18,216 bases of DNA from Actinomycetes bacterium (GTDB taxonomy: Bacteria; Actinomycetota; Actinomycetes; Mycobacteriales; Mycobacteriaceae). The position numbers and the translations under genes were made by a program. Positions 1 through 8,100 of the stretch are shown here, piece after piece; position 1 is the stretch's first letter; the number at the start of each line of letters is the position of its first letter. The stretch is from positions 1 to 18,216 of the forward strand of contig JAEWGK010000164.1 in assembly GCA_023388385.1 (NCBI GenBank), in the 5' to 3' direction. The notes beneath the pieces were generated by a model. The model was not told the DNA's origin and ran no database searches. It saw only the letters and a program-made list of their open reading frames with translations.

Positions 1-133
1 CCGCCGCACCGGCCAGGGCGCCGAGGAGCGCCGCGGCGGCGAGCCGGGTGCGGTCGCCTCGGCCGTGGCGCAGCAGCAGACGCGGCGCGGAGCGGTAGTC
101 GGGGCGGCCCGGGGCGGGGGCGTCGTCGCTCAT
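1..133 (-). CDS. N-terminal fragment of a possible membrane transporter (ABC-exporter-like), runs off the left edge
   Basis: An open frame starts with ATG at 133 and stays open to the window edge, giving 44 codons. A clear Shine-Dalgarno AAAGGAG (complement of 141-147) lies 7 nt upstream. The peptide begins MSDDAPAPGRPDYRSAPRLL, followed by a short basic stretch and then an Ala/Leu/Gly-rich hydrophobic segment (about residues 32-44) that looks like the start of a first membrane helix. A polar N-tail before an Ala/Leu helix suits the membrane domain of an ABC exporter. YbtP/YbtQ- or IrtA-type exporters often sit beside siderophore synthetases, but too little is present to prove the family. It is divergent from the importer operon and shares its control region. 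The gene is well supported; its function is a guess from context. Confidence 0.6.
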   Translation of the reverse strand, partial: MSDDAPAPGRPDYRSAPRLLLRHGRGDRTRLAAAALLGALAGAA

Positions 134-170
134 GGGCGGTCTCCTTTCATGGGGTCCGACGGGGCCGACG

Positions 171-186
171 CCGCCGAGAGCGGCGG
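171..186. repeat. GC-rich hairpin in the 5' leader of the minus-strand gene
   Basis: CCGCCG at 171-176 pairs perfectly with CGGCGG at 181-186 around an AGAG loop. There is no U-tract on either strand, so it is not an intrinsic terminator. It lies 38 bases upstream of the minus-strand start codon and could affect leader structure. In DNA this G+C-rich, a 6-bp stem can occur by chance. Confidence 0.3.
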
Positions 187-207
187 TCCGCGGCCCGGAA
201 CCGGGCA

Positions 208-224
208 CCCGGACCAGGTCCGGG
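208..224. repeat. 17-bp perfect inverted repeat, possible operator
   Basis: CCCGGACC (208-215), a central A (216), and GGTCCGGG (217-224) form a perfect 8-bp dyad with a one-base centre. It sits about 75 bases upstream of the minus-strand start codon, between that gene and the A+T-rich promoter island. The near-zero spacer disfavours an RNA hairpin and favours a binding site for a dimeric repressor. No known regulator consensus is recognised in it. Confidence 0.4.
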
Positions 225-274
225 GGCGTCTGAGCCACGCCACGGGCGAATGCATGCATGGCTGCGCATTGTTA

Positions 275-294
275 TTAGGTTGTCCCTATACCAA
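275..294. promoter_or_regulatory. Weak candidate DtxR/IdeR-like iron box
   Basis: TTAGGTT at 275-281 matches the left half of the actinobacterial DtxR/IdeR consensus TTAGGTTAGSCTAACCTAA exactly. The right half, CTATACCAA at 286-294, matches 6 of 9 positions only if the centre is one base longer than the usual 19-bp site. Without that gap about 11 of 19 positions agree, which is low. The location overlaps the candidate -35 element of the importer operon, between two divergent genes of a siderophore-type locus, so iron control is plausible. Zinc control (Zur) is another possibility for this class of metallophore. Confidence 0.3.
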
Positions 295-309
295 TTACCA
301 CCGTAATAT
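280..309 (+). promoter_or_regulatory. Candidate promoter of the importer operon
   Basis: TTGTCC at 280-285 (4 of 6 to TTGACA) and TAATAT at 304-309 (4 of 6 to TATAAT) are separated by 18 bases and lie in the only A+T-rich stretch of the window. Transcription would start near 316, leaving a leader of about 90 bases before the lipoprotein start at 408. A dyad ATTAC-N4-GTAAT at 294-307 overlaps the -10 element and could be an operator. These are by-eye matches, so the exact hexamers are uncertain. Confidence 0.4.
294..307. repeat. Dyad ATTAC-N4-GTAAT overlapping the candidate -10
   Basis: ATTAC (294-298) and GTAAT (303-307) are perfect inverted arms around CACC. Wider arms CCAAT (291-295) and ATTGG (308-312) flank the same axis within one or two bases, giving a broader imperfect symmetry. 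The position over the -10 element is typical of a repressor operator. No regulator gene is visible in the window to pair with it. Confidence 0.3.
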
Positions 310-394
310 TGGCTGACATCCGCCGCATCCACGCGGCGCGGATCTCCGCCGCCCGCACTCCGCGGGCCGCCCCAGGACCGGCCACCATGACACG

Positions 395-400
395 AAGGAG
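395..400 (+). promoter_or_regulatory. Ribosome binding site that fixes the lipoprotein start
   Basis: AAGGAG ends 7 bases before the ATG at 408. The open frame extends upstream to a TTG at 309 and an ATG at 387, but neither has a comparable site, and both would put about 7 to 33 extra residues ahead of the twin-arginine signal. Confidence 0.7.
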
Positions 401-407
401 CCGCCGC

Positions 408-1928
408 ATGTCCACCACCTCCCGGAGGGCCTTCCTCCGCCTCCTCGCCGCCTCCGCCACCGCGGCGGCCGCCGCCCCCGCGATCGTCGCCTGCTCCGGC
501 GGCCCGGACGACGCCGGATCCGGCAGCGGTGGCGGCGGCGATCGCGACGTCCTGCGCATCGCCGCCATCGGCTCCCCGGGAGAGCGGTTCACGCCGGAGA
601 AGGCCACCTCCGTCGCCACGTGGGCCGGCATCTACGCCATCTACGAGTCGCTCGTCGTCAACGGCCCCGACGGCCCCGTCATGATGCTCGCGCAGTCGGC
701 CGAGCCCAACGACGATGCCACGGAATGGACCGTGCGGCTGCGCGACGGCGCGAAGTTCTCCGACGGTTCCCCCGTCACCGGCGACGACGTCCTGAAGTCC
801 CTCGCCGCGACGAAGGCGCTGCCGATGAAGGGCATGGAGCTCGCCGACATCGACGTCGACGGCTCCACCGCCGACGAGCGTGGCGTCGTGCTCCGCCTGA
901 CCCGCCCGCGCGCCGACTTCGTCGAGTCGGTCCTCGGCATGAGCAGCCTGGTGTTCAAGGACGGCGAGATCGACGGAGGCCTCGGCTCCGGCCCCTACGT
1001 CGCCGCCGACGGGGACTCCTCCCAGGGCTGGACGCTGCCGGCCAACGAGCACTTCCCCGGCGACCGCCGCGTCTCGCGGACCCTGGAGATCCAGTCCGTC
1101 GCCGACGCCGACGCCCGCATCCGCGCCGTCGAGTCCGGCGCCGTCGACCTGGCACTCGACCTGCCGTCCACCGCCGTGCGCACCCTCGAGGGCACCGACG
1201 CCGAGGCGTGGGCCCCCGGCGAGTGGGATTCGAAGGGCCTCGCCTTCATCCTCAACACCCGCGTCGCCCCCTTCGACGACCCGGAGGTGCGCCGCGCCGC
1301 GAAAATCGCGCTGGACCGGCGGGCGATGGTCGATCAGGCCCTCGACGGCCAGGGCACCCCGGGCACCGACGTGCTGGGCCACGGCTTCCCCGGATTCCCG
1401 TCCGACATCACGCCCCCGGAGCGGGACGTCGAGGAGGCCAGGCGCATCTTCGCCGACAAGGGCGTGAAGGAGCTGACCCTCGTCACCGCCGAGTTCTCGC
1501 CCGGCATGAACGACGGCGCCGATCTGGCGGCCCGTCAGCTGGAGGAGGCGGGCGTGACGGTCACCGTCGACAAGCGCGACCCCTCCACCTACTTCGCCGA
1601 CATGGCGGCGCTGCAGAAGCTGCCGTTCTTCGCCATGTTCATGCTCAACCGCCCGCTCGTCTCCGGGCTGCCGTTCACCACCGGCACCGGCGGCATGATG
1701 AACAACTCCGGCTTCGGCGCCGACCCGAAGTGGGACGCGAAGCTCGCCGCGGCCGCCGCCGAGACCGACGACGCGAAGCGCGACGAGATGCTCGCCGACC
1801 TGGCGCGGACGGTCCACGAGGACGGCGGCGACCTCATCTGGGCCTTCGCCAACGAGATCCACGGCCGCGCGCAGGGTGTGCCGGACATCCTCGTCTCCCA
1901 GCAGGTCCCCGTGCCCTACACGGCCTGA
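408..1928 (+). CDS. Family-5 substrate-binding lipoprotein (Dpp/Opp/Nik-type), Tat-exported
   Basis: This is the 506-aa extracellular solute-binding component of an ABC importer. The start at 408 is set by AAGGAG and by the signal peptide. Residues 5-13 (SRRAFLRLL) are a twin-arginine motif, followed by an Ala-rich hydrophobic stretch and a lipobox IVAC with the lipidated Cys at 29. A Gly/Ser/Asp-rich tether follows. The mature domain has the SBP_bac_5 hallmark WTVRLRDGAKFSDGSPVTGDDV-like stretch (residues 107-128), and the later segment ALDRRAMVDQAL is also family-typical. Length is close to DppA/NikA. It heads an operon with two permeases and a double ATPase. Known ligands of the family are peptides, nickel chelates, and opine metallophores such as staphylopine (CntA). 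Being next to the synthetases, it may bind the metal-loaded product, but the ligand cannot be read from the sequence. Confidence 0.88.
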   Translation: MSTTSRRAFLRLLAASATAAAAAPAIVACSGGPDDAGSGSGGGGDRDVLRIAAIGSPGERFTPEKATSVATWAGIYAIYESLVVNGPDGPVMMLAQSAEPNDDATEWTVRLRDGAKFSDGSPVTGDDVLKSLAATKALPMKGMELADIDVDGSTADERGVVLRLTRPRADFVESVLGMSSLVFKDGEIDGGLGSGPYVAADGDSSQGWTLPANEHFPGDRRVSRTLEIQSVADADARIRAVESGAVDLALDLPSTAVRTLEGTDAEAWAPGEWDSKGLAFILNTRVAPFDDPEVRRAAKIALDRRAMVDQALDGQGTPGTDVLGHGFPGFPSDITPPERDVEEARRIFADKGVKELTLVTAEFSPGMNDGADLAARQLEEAGVTVTVDKRDPSTYFADMAALQKLPFFAMFMLNRPLVSGLPFTTGTGGMMNNSGFGADPKWDAKLAAAAAETDDAKRDEMLADLARTVHEDGGDLIWAFANEIHGRAQGVPDILVSQQVPVPYTA

Positions 1929-1967
1929 CCCGCCCCCCGATCCGGCCATGAGCACCACCCGCTCCGC

Positions 1968-2924
1968 ATGCCAGTTCCTCACCGCATGATCCCGGCCGTC
2001 GCACCCCGTGTCCTGCGCGCGCTCTGCGTCACCGCCGTCGCCGGCGCCGTGACGTGGGCCGTAATGACGGCGCTGCCCGGCGACCCCGCGGTGATCGCCT
2101 CCCGCACCGGCGACCCCGCGACCGTCGCCCGGCTGCGGGCGGAGATGGGGCTCGACCACCCCTTCGCCGTCCGGTGGGCGCAGTGGGCCGCCGGCATCGC
2201 GACGGGCGACGGCGGCGAGCTCCTCGCCGCCGGCACGCCGACGTGGCGGGCCGTCGCCGGTCCCGCCCGCAACTCCGCGGCCCTGCTGCTCCTGACCCTG
2301 CCCCTCATGTGGCTCATCGGCTGGGCCACGGGCGCAGCCGCCGGGATGCGCGCTGGCTCACGGCGCGACGCCGCCCTCTCCGGCGGCGCGCAGGCGACGC
2401 TGTCGGTGCCGGATTTCGCGCTGACGACGTTGCTCGTCGTCGTCCTCGCCGGCATCCTGCGGTGGCTCCCCGCCGTGTCGATCCTGCCGCCCGGCGCCTC
2501 CCCCTTCGCCCGGCCGGAGGCGCTGATCATCCCCGTCCTCGCCGTCGTCGCCCCGGGGGCCGCGTGGCTGCAGCGCATGGTCCGCGGCGCCGTCGCCGAC
2601 GCCGCCGCGCAGCCCCACGTCCGCGCCGCCCGGCTCTCCGGCGCGCACCCGGCCACGGTGCTGCTCCGCGACATCGCCCCCGTCGCCCGCGGGCCGCTGG
2701 CCCAGGCCTCCGCAGGCGTCGTGCCCTACGCCATCGCCGGCACCGTCGTCGTGGAGAACGTCACCGGCTATCCCGGGGCGGGCACGTTGCTCGCCTCGCT
2801 CATCGCGGGACGGGAGGCCGACGCCGTGGCGTCGATCACGCTGGTGCTCGCGGGCGTGACGTCCGCGGCGTTCCTCGTCGCGGATCTCGTCGGCGGGGAA
2901 GCGAGGAAGGAGACCGTCAGGTGA
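1968..2924 (+). CDS. DppB/NikB-like ABC importer permease
   Basis: This inner-membrane permease has 318 aa from the ATG at 1968. An in-frame ATG at 1986 (312 aa) is an equally plausible start; neither has a clear Shine-Dalgarno. About six membrane helices are visible, near residues 14-37, 101-125, 146-167, 183-200, 246-263 and 287-308. The periplasmic stretch GLDHPFAVRWAQWAAGIATG (61-80) is typical of DppB/OppB. The cytoplasmic EAA loop, which docks the ATPase, is at about 219-238 (RAARLSGAHP...I.P), keeping the key Gly. It follows the lipoprotein by 39 bases, and its TGA overlaps the GTG of the next permease, so the two are translationally coupled. It should form the heterodimeric channel with that neighbour. 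Confidence 0.88.
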   Translation: MPVPHRMIPAVAPRVLRALCVTAVAGAVTWAVMTALPGDPAVIASRTGDPATVARLRAEMGLDHPFAVRWAQWAAGIATGDGGELLAAGTPTWRAVAGPARNSAALLLLTLPLMWLIGWATGAAAGMRAGSRRDAALSGGAQATLSVPDFALTTLLVVVLAGILRWLPAVSILPPGASPFARPEALIIPVLAVVAPGAAWLQRMVRGAVADAAAQPHVRAARLSGAHPATVLLRDIAPVARGPLAQASAGVVPYAIAGTVVVENVTGYPGAGTLLASLIAGREADAVASITLVLAGVTSAAFLVADLVGGEARKETVR

Positions 2925-3814
2925 CCGACGGCACATCGACCCCCGTCCCGTCCGCGGGCACCGCCGCCGCGGCATCATCCGCCGCCGCGACGTCCGCCCC
3001 GCGCCGCGCCCGCCGCCGTCCCCGCATCGGAGTCGTCCTCCTCGCCATCGTGTGGGCCGTCGCCCTGGCGGCCGCGCTCGCCGGTCCCGCCGTCGCGGGG
3101 CTGCTCGGCCTGCCCGACCCGGGTGAGCCGCTGACGCGGCCCTTCGCGGAACCATCCACCGCCCACCTGCTCGGCGGCGACCGCCTCGGCCGCGACGTGC
3201 TCGCGCGCCTGCTGTCCGGCAACACCGCCCTCGTCGTGCCGCCGGCGATCGCGGCGACGTGCGCCACCGGCCTCGGCCTCGTCATCGCCCTGGCCGGCGA
3301 GGCGCTCCCCAGCCTCGGGCGGATGCTGCACCTCGCCGCCGACGCCGTCCTCGTCATCCCGGGCATGATCCTCGTCCTCGCGGCCGTCACCGCCGCGCCC
3401 GGCGCGGTCGCGCCGCTGCTGGCCGTGTCCGTCCTCATCGCCGCGCCCCTGTCCGCCCGGTACCTCGCCGCCGCGTCGCGTCCGGTGCTGGCCTCCGGGT
3501 TCGTCGAATCCGCCCGCGTCGCCGGCGAGCCCGCGTGGCGCATCCTGCTCCTCGACGTCCTGCTCGCCCTGCGCCGCCCCATTGCCGCGGATCTCGGCCT
3601 GCGCTACGTCGCGCTCGTGTTCGTCACCGCCACGGCGGCGTTCCTCGGCGCCTCCACCGGCGGCGGCGACGTCACGTGGCCCGCCATGGCCCAGGCGGGC
3701 ATGGAGGGCCTGAAGCTCAACCCGTGGGCGGCGGCCGCGCCGTGCCTGGCTGTCACCCTGCTCGCCGCCCCGCCCGCGCTGCTGGCCGACGCGCTGCTGG
3801 GAGGCCGCCGATGA
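2921..3814 (+). CDS. DppC/NikC-like ABC importer permease
   Basis: This second permease subunit has 297 aa. The start is GTG at 2921, with AAGGAG at 2907-2912 (8-base spacer) and a GTGA overlap with the preceding stop; the open frame continues upstream, but only as an overlap within the previous gene. An Ala/Ser/Pro-rich cytoplasmic tail with an Arg cluster (28-35) leads into the first membrane helix (about 37-62). LLGGDRLGRDVLARLLSG (83-100) is the DppC/OppC signature that follows it. The EAA loop is at about 195-215 (VESARVAGEPAWRILL) and has lost the usual I-x-LP ending. Further hydrophobic helices are near 104-127, 142-178, 228-243 and 271-292. Its stop overlaps the ATPase start by 4 bp. 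Confidence 0.88.
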   Translation: MTDGTSTPVPSAGTAAAASSAAATSAPRRARRRPRIGVVLLAIVWAVALAAALAGPAVAGLLGLPDPGEPLTRPFAEPSTAHLLGGDRLGRDVLARLLSGNTALVVPPAIAATCATGLGLVIALAGEALPSLGRMLHLAADAVLVIPGMILVLAAVTAAPGAVAPLLAVSVLIAAPLSARYLAAASRPVLASGFVESARVAGEPAWRILLLDVLLALRRPIAADLGLRYVALVFVTATAAFLGASTGGGDVTWPAMAQAGMEGLKLNPWAAAAPCLAVTLLAAPPALLADALLGGRR

Positions 3815-5160
3815 TCTCCGTCGGCGTCACCGACCTGCGGGTGGACGGCCCCCGCGGGACGATCCTCCGCGGCGCCGATCTCGCTGTCCCCGCCGGCGGG
3901 CGCATCGCCCTGTGCGGTCCCTCCGGCAGCGGCAAGTCGACGATCGCCCGCGCCCTGCTCGGCGACGTCCCGCCGGGTCTGACCGTCACCGGCGGCGCCA
4001 TCGACGTCGGCGGCGCCGACCCGCTGCGCCTGCGCGGCCGTCGGCTCCGGGCCCTGCGCCGCCGCTGCGCGTACTGCGACCAGGACCCCGGCAGCGCGCT
4101 GGCCCCGCACCGCACCGTCCGCGCCATCCTGCGCACCCGGCGGCCCCGGGCGACCGACGCCGACCTGCTCAATCTGCTGGCGGGCTTCCGCCTCGGCGGC
4201 GAGCCCGGCATCCTCGACCGCCTGTCCGGGGAACTCTCCGGCGGGCAGCGCCGCCGCGTCGGCCTCGCCGCCGCCATTTCCGGGGGACCGGAGCTGCTCA
4301 TCGTCGACGAGCCCACCGCCGGAATCGACGCGGCCGCCCGCGCCGACGTCGTCGCCGCCGTCGACGAGGCGATCGGGGCCGCGGGCGCCACGGCGATCGT
4401 CGTCACGCATGATCCGGTGGTCGCCGACGCCCTGACGGAGGCGACCGTCCGGCTCGGGGGCCCTGCCGGCGACGCCCCCGCCGCTCCGGCGCCCCCGGCG
4501 ATTGAGCCGGGCGCGGAACCGGTGCTCGCCGCACGCGGACTCGTCGTCTCCCGCGGTGGCCGCGTCCTCGCCGACGGCCTCGATCTGGCGCTGCGGCCGG
4601 GGACGGTCACGGCTCTCGAGGGCCCGTCCGGCGCCGGCAAGACCACCGTCCTACGCGCGCTGCTCGGGCTGCACCGCCCGGACGCCGGCGCCGTCACGCT
4701 CCACGGCATCGACCAGGCACCCGTCCTCGCCGACCGTGGCCGCGACGCCGCACGCGCCATCGCGTGGGTCGCGCAGGAGGCCGACCTCGCGCTCAACCCG
4801 GCGCTGCGCGTGACGACGCTCCTGCGCCGCACCGGCGCCTCCCCCGCCGACGTGGACACGGTCCTCACGAACCTCGGGCTGCCGTCGGCCGCCGGGCTCG
4901 GCCGGGCCAAACCCGACGACCTGTCCGGTGGCCAGCGCCAGCGCATCGCCGTCGCGCTCGCGTTGCTGCGCCGCCCCGACGTGCTGCTGTGCGACGAGCC
5001 GACGTCCGCCCTCGACCCCGCCAGCCGGACGCTCGTGCTGCGGGCCCTGACGCGGGCGGCGGAGGACGGGGCCGCGGTCCTGCTGTCCAGCCACGACCCG
5101 GTCGCGCTCGGCATCGCCGGGCAGCGGGTGCGCATCGGCGGGGCCGACGTCAGCGGCTGA
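3811..5160 (+). CDS. ABC importer ATPase with two fused nucleotide-binding domains (DppD-DppF type)
   Basis: This 449-aa protein energises the importer. The ATG at 3811 overlaps the previous stop (ATGA) and follows GGGAGG at 3799-3804. NBD1 has Walker A GPSGSGKST (36-44), Q-loop Gln91, signature LSGGQ (142-146), Walker B LLIVDEP (162-168) and switch His200. A Pro/Ala linker (about 217-236) leads to NBD2, with Walker A GPSGAGKTT (271-279), Gln322, LSGGQ (371-375), Walker B VLLCDEP (391-397) and His428. Both sites look intact. Most Dpp/Opp systems encode the two ATPases separately, with a C-terminal oligopeptide-transporter extension on each; here they are fused and neither extension is present, so the protein is compact. 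The last 11 bases overlap the 3' end of the opposing synthetase gene. Confidence 0.9.
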   Translation: MISVGVTDLRVDGPRGTILRGADLAVPAGGRIALCGPSGSGKSTIARALLGDVPPGLTVTGGAIDVGGADPLRLRGRRLRALRRRCAYCDQDPGSALAPHRTVRAILRTRRPRATDADLLNLLAGFRLGGEPGILDRLSGELSGGQRRRVGLAAAISGGPELLIVDEPTAGIDAAARADVVAAVDEAIGAAGATAIVVTHDPVVADALTEATVRLGGPAGDAPAAPAPPAIEPGAEPVLAARGLVVSRGGRVLADGLDLALRPGTVTALEGPSGAGKTTVLRALLGLHRPDAGAVTLHGIDQAPVLADRGRDAARAIAWVAQEADLALNPALRVTTLLRRTGASPADVDTVLTNLGLPSAAGLGRAKPDDLSGGQRQRIAVALALLRRPDVLLCDEPTSALDPASRTLVLRALTRAAEDGAAVLLSSHDPVALGIAGQRVRIGGADVSG

Positions 5161-8100
5161 GCCGCCGCTCCGCCGCAGCTGCACGGCGGGCGCCGCGGGC
5201 ACGGGCCCTCGCCAGCGGATCCCGCCGCCGGGAGTCTCCCCCTCCGGCGGCGCCGGACTCGACGGCGGACCGGACGCCTGCGGAGTCGACGACCGCACCC
5301 AGGCGTTCCGCCGTCGGGTGGGAGAACACGTCGAGCACGTCGAGCTCCGCGCCATCGCCGACGAGCTTCCGGTGCAGTTCCACGAGCTGTATGGATGTCG
5401 CCCCGAGCTCGAAGAACGGCGTCCGTGCCACGTTCCCGGACACGTCCCCGCCATCCAGCGCCGGATCCCCGAGGATGTCGGCGAGGTGGCGGAGGATCCG
5501 CCGGGCCCCGGAGCCCGAACCGATTCCGGTCACCGCCCCATTCCCCTCGGAAGCACGGATGATGCCCCCGCGGGGCGCCGTAGCCCGGGGACGCGCGCCC
5601 CGGCCGACGATCACGTCACCTCCGAGGAGCTCCGCGAATCCCGCAAACCGGTCGTCTATCCATCCGTCGGGGAACGCCTCTTCCGCGAAGTCCCAGTTAA
5701 GCACCGCGCCACCGCCGGGAAGCTCGAAGATCTGCACGTCGAGCACGACGTTGGGCGTCTGGGAAATCGCGTACGAGGTGCCGCCGAAGACGTCGAGGAG
5801 ACTCGACGCGTCCCCGGGGACACCTCCGACGGCGCTGGAGACCGCCACGCGGGGAAGCCTGCGTCCGTCCGTGCGCATCACGCGAAGGACCTCGTTGCCG
5901 TGGACGCCACCCACGCCCGTCGCATGGCCGAGTCCCGTCCAGAACCCCGACGCGAGATCACGCAGACGCCGATCGGCGGGCAGCCGCGGATCGACGGAAA
6001 GGACCATGGTGCCCGTGTAGTCCCCGACCACGTTCTCATGGCCGGCGGGCACATCGGCGACCGTCAGGACGTACGACTGCGGTTCCGGATCCCCGAGGGA
6101 TTCAGCCAGGGCATCGATCACGACGCAGGTCGCCGTCGCACCTGCGGCACGCGCCCTGTCGCAGATGGCTCTCCACGCCGGAGCGGAGACGATCATGCGG
6201 CGACGGGAGAACCGGGCGGGATGGGCACCTTCGATCTCGGGGAGATCCGGCCCCGGGGGCATCGTGCGGGCCCGCTCGGCCCAGTAGGCCCGCGCCGCGG
6301 AGCGATCCGCGGACGCGACGGCCGTCGCCCAATCACGGAACGACCCCGTCCGGCCGCCCGTGCCGGGATCCTCGCCCCGGTAGCGCGCCGCTACCTCGCG
6401 GAAGACCAGAAGGGCGCTGCGCGCATCCATGAACAGCAGATCGAGGTCCGCGTGGAGGCGCCACCGGCCGTCGCCCAGGTTCACCGCGAGAAGCCGGATC
6501 ATGGGGGCGCGATCCACCGCAAGCAGACGCGATTCCCTCTCATCGCGGATCCTCCGCAGGGCCGCATCCCGGTCCCGCGCGGACAGCGCGGAATGATCCG
6601 CGACCTCCACGGTCAACGCGGCATCGATCTGCTCCACCTGCCGGGCATCGGCGCCAAGGGCGGTGCGGAGCATCGGGTGGGCGGCGACCGTGGCATCGCA
6701 GACCTCCTGGAGACGCACCGGATCGAGGTCGCGGACCTCAGACTCGGCGTAATAGTGCGGCGCAACCGCACGTCCGGACGAATCGCCCGCGCGACCGGCG
6801 AGGTAGGCCAACTGCATCTCCGTCAGCGGAAATCCGCCGGAATCATCCGGGGCCTTGCCGGTGGCAGGAGCAGGGGCCCGGGTTGGCGCCGACGCGGGGA
6901 CCGGGGTCGCGCCGGCTGCGGACGCCGCCGCGGCGCCGATGAGGTCGCGCACCGCCGCCAGCTCCGCGTCGAGCGTTTCGAGACGATCCGCGAGCTCCCT
7001 CAGCAGCGCGGGCAATCCGGCGGTCGGCGCGACGCCGTCGGGTCCGGTGGCGGCCTGCGCACCCGCCTCGAAGGACCCGGCGAGCGGCGTCTGCCGGAAA
7101 TCCGGGGTCCGCCCGGCGGCGGCGCCTTCGCAGAGCACGGCGATCTCCCTGACCGTCAGCCGGTTCATGAGCTCGTCGAAATCCGGGCGCTCCAGCCCGA
7201 CGTCCTCCATCGCATTCGCGAGGCGCACCAGGTCGATGCTGGTGGCACCGCAGTCCGACGGCGCACGATCGGGCCATGGGGGACCGCCTGCGAATCCGCC
7301 CAGCACGGTCTCCCACGAGCGGTCGCCGCGGTGTCCCGGACGCGCCGGCACCTCCGGGGAGACTCCGGCGCCGCCGTCGTTGCTCCGACCGGTCGCCGTC
7401 GAATCCGCCTGTTCCGCGGACGGCCCCGGAGCCGGGTCCGCCCCGACATTCGACTGAGCCTGCACCCCGCCCCCGGGACCCGCGGGCGCCTGCGGCTGCA
7501 GGCGGCCACCGTCGCCGGTGGAGGGCGCGAACGGGTTCTCCAGCGCCTTGACGTCGATCTTCCCGTTGTCCGTCACGGGCATCGCATCGCGGAAGACGAT
7601 GCGGGACGGGATCATCGACGCCGGAACCTGCTCCGCGAGGGAATCCGCAAGACGCCGGGACATGCAGGCGTCGTCCCCGGTGCCCTCGCGCCCCGCGGGG
7701 ACCACGTGGGCGACGAGACGCGGACGTCCGTCGGGTCCCGGCACGGCCTGGGCGATGGCCGAGCTGACCTCGGGGAGGCGGAGCAGAGCCGCCTCGACTT
7801 CACCGAGCTCGATACGATGTCCGCCCACCTTGACCTGCCTGTCGAGGCGCCCGAGAAAGTCGATTTCCCCATCGTACCGCCATTTGCCGAGGTCACCGGT
7901 GCGGTAGAGGCGTTGTCCGAGCAGCGGATGCACGGAGAATCTCTCGGCGGTGCGCTCCTCGTCACCGATGTAGCCGCGGGCCACGCCCGCCCCGCCGATC
8001 CACAGCTCGCCGGGCACGCCCACGCGGCACGGCCTCCCGTCCTCGTCGAGTACGTGGAACCACTGCCCTCGGATGCCGCGGCCGTAGGGGATGGACGGCG

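Larger units (their letters stand above)
134..407. other. Divergent intergenic control region
   Basis: This gap of 274 bases separates two divergently oriented genes, each with a good Shine-Dalgarno. It holds two GC-rich inverted repeats near the minus-strand gene (171-186 and 208-224), a self-complementary ATGCATGCAT at 250-259, and an A+T-rich island at about 266-312 that stands out sharply from its surroundings. Everything here fits promoter and operator DNA for both directions. The 91 bases from about 317 to 407 would be the leader of the importer mRNA; I see no riboswitch or attenuator in it. I could not place a convincing -35/-10 pair for the minus-strand gene, although TAATAA-like sequence in the same island may serve it. 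Confidence 0.6.

Noticed and set aside
309..407. Upstream TTG (309) or ATG (387) as start of the binding lipoprotein
   Set aside because: They would add about 33 or 7 residues before the twin-arginine motif and lack a well-spaced Shine-Dalgarno. TTG 309 also overlaps the candidate -10 element.
147..2159. 670-codon minus-strand open frame opposite the lipoprotein gene
   Set aside because: It would run through the divergent control region and antisense to a clear SBP_bac_5 gene. Its Gly/Arg/His-rich translation matches nothing I know.
7522..7820. Epimerase or methyltransferase insertion within the adenylation domain, as in PchE-type synthetases
   Set aside because: The stretch from GHRIELGEVE to NGKIDV is about 85 residues, the normal uninterrupted length.
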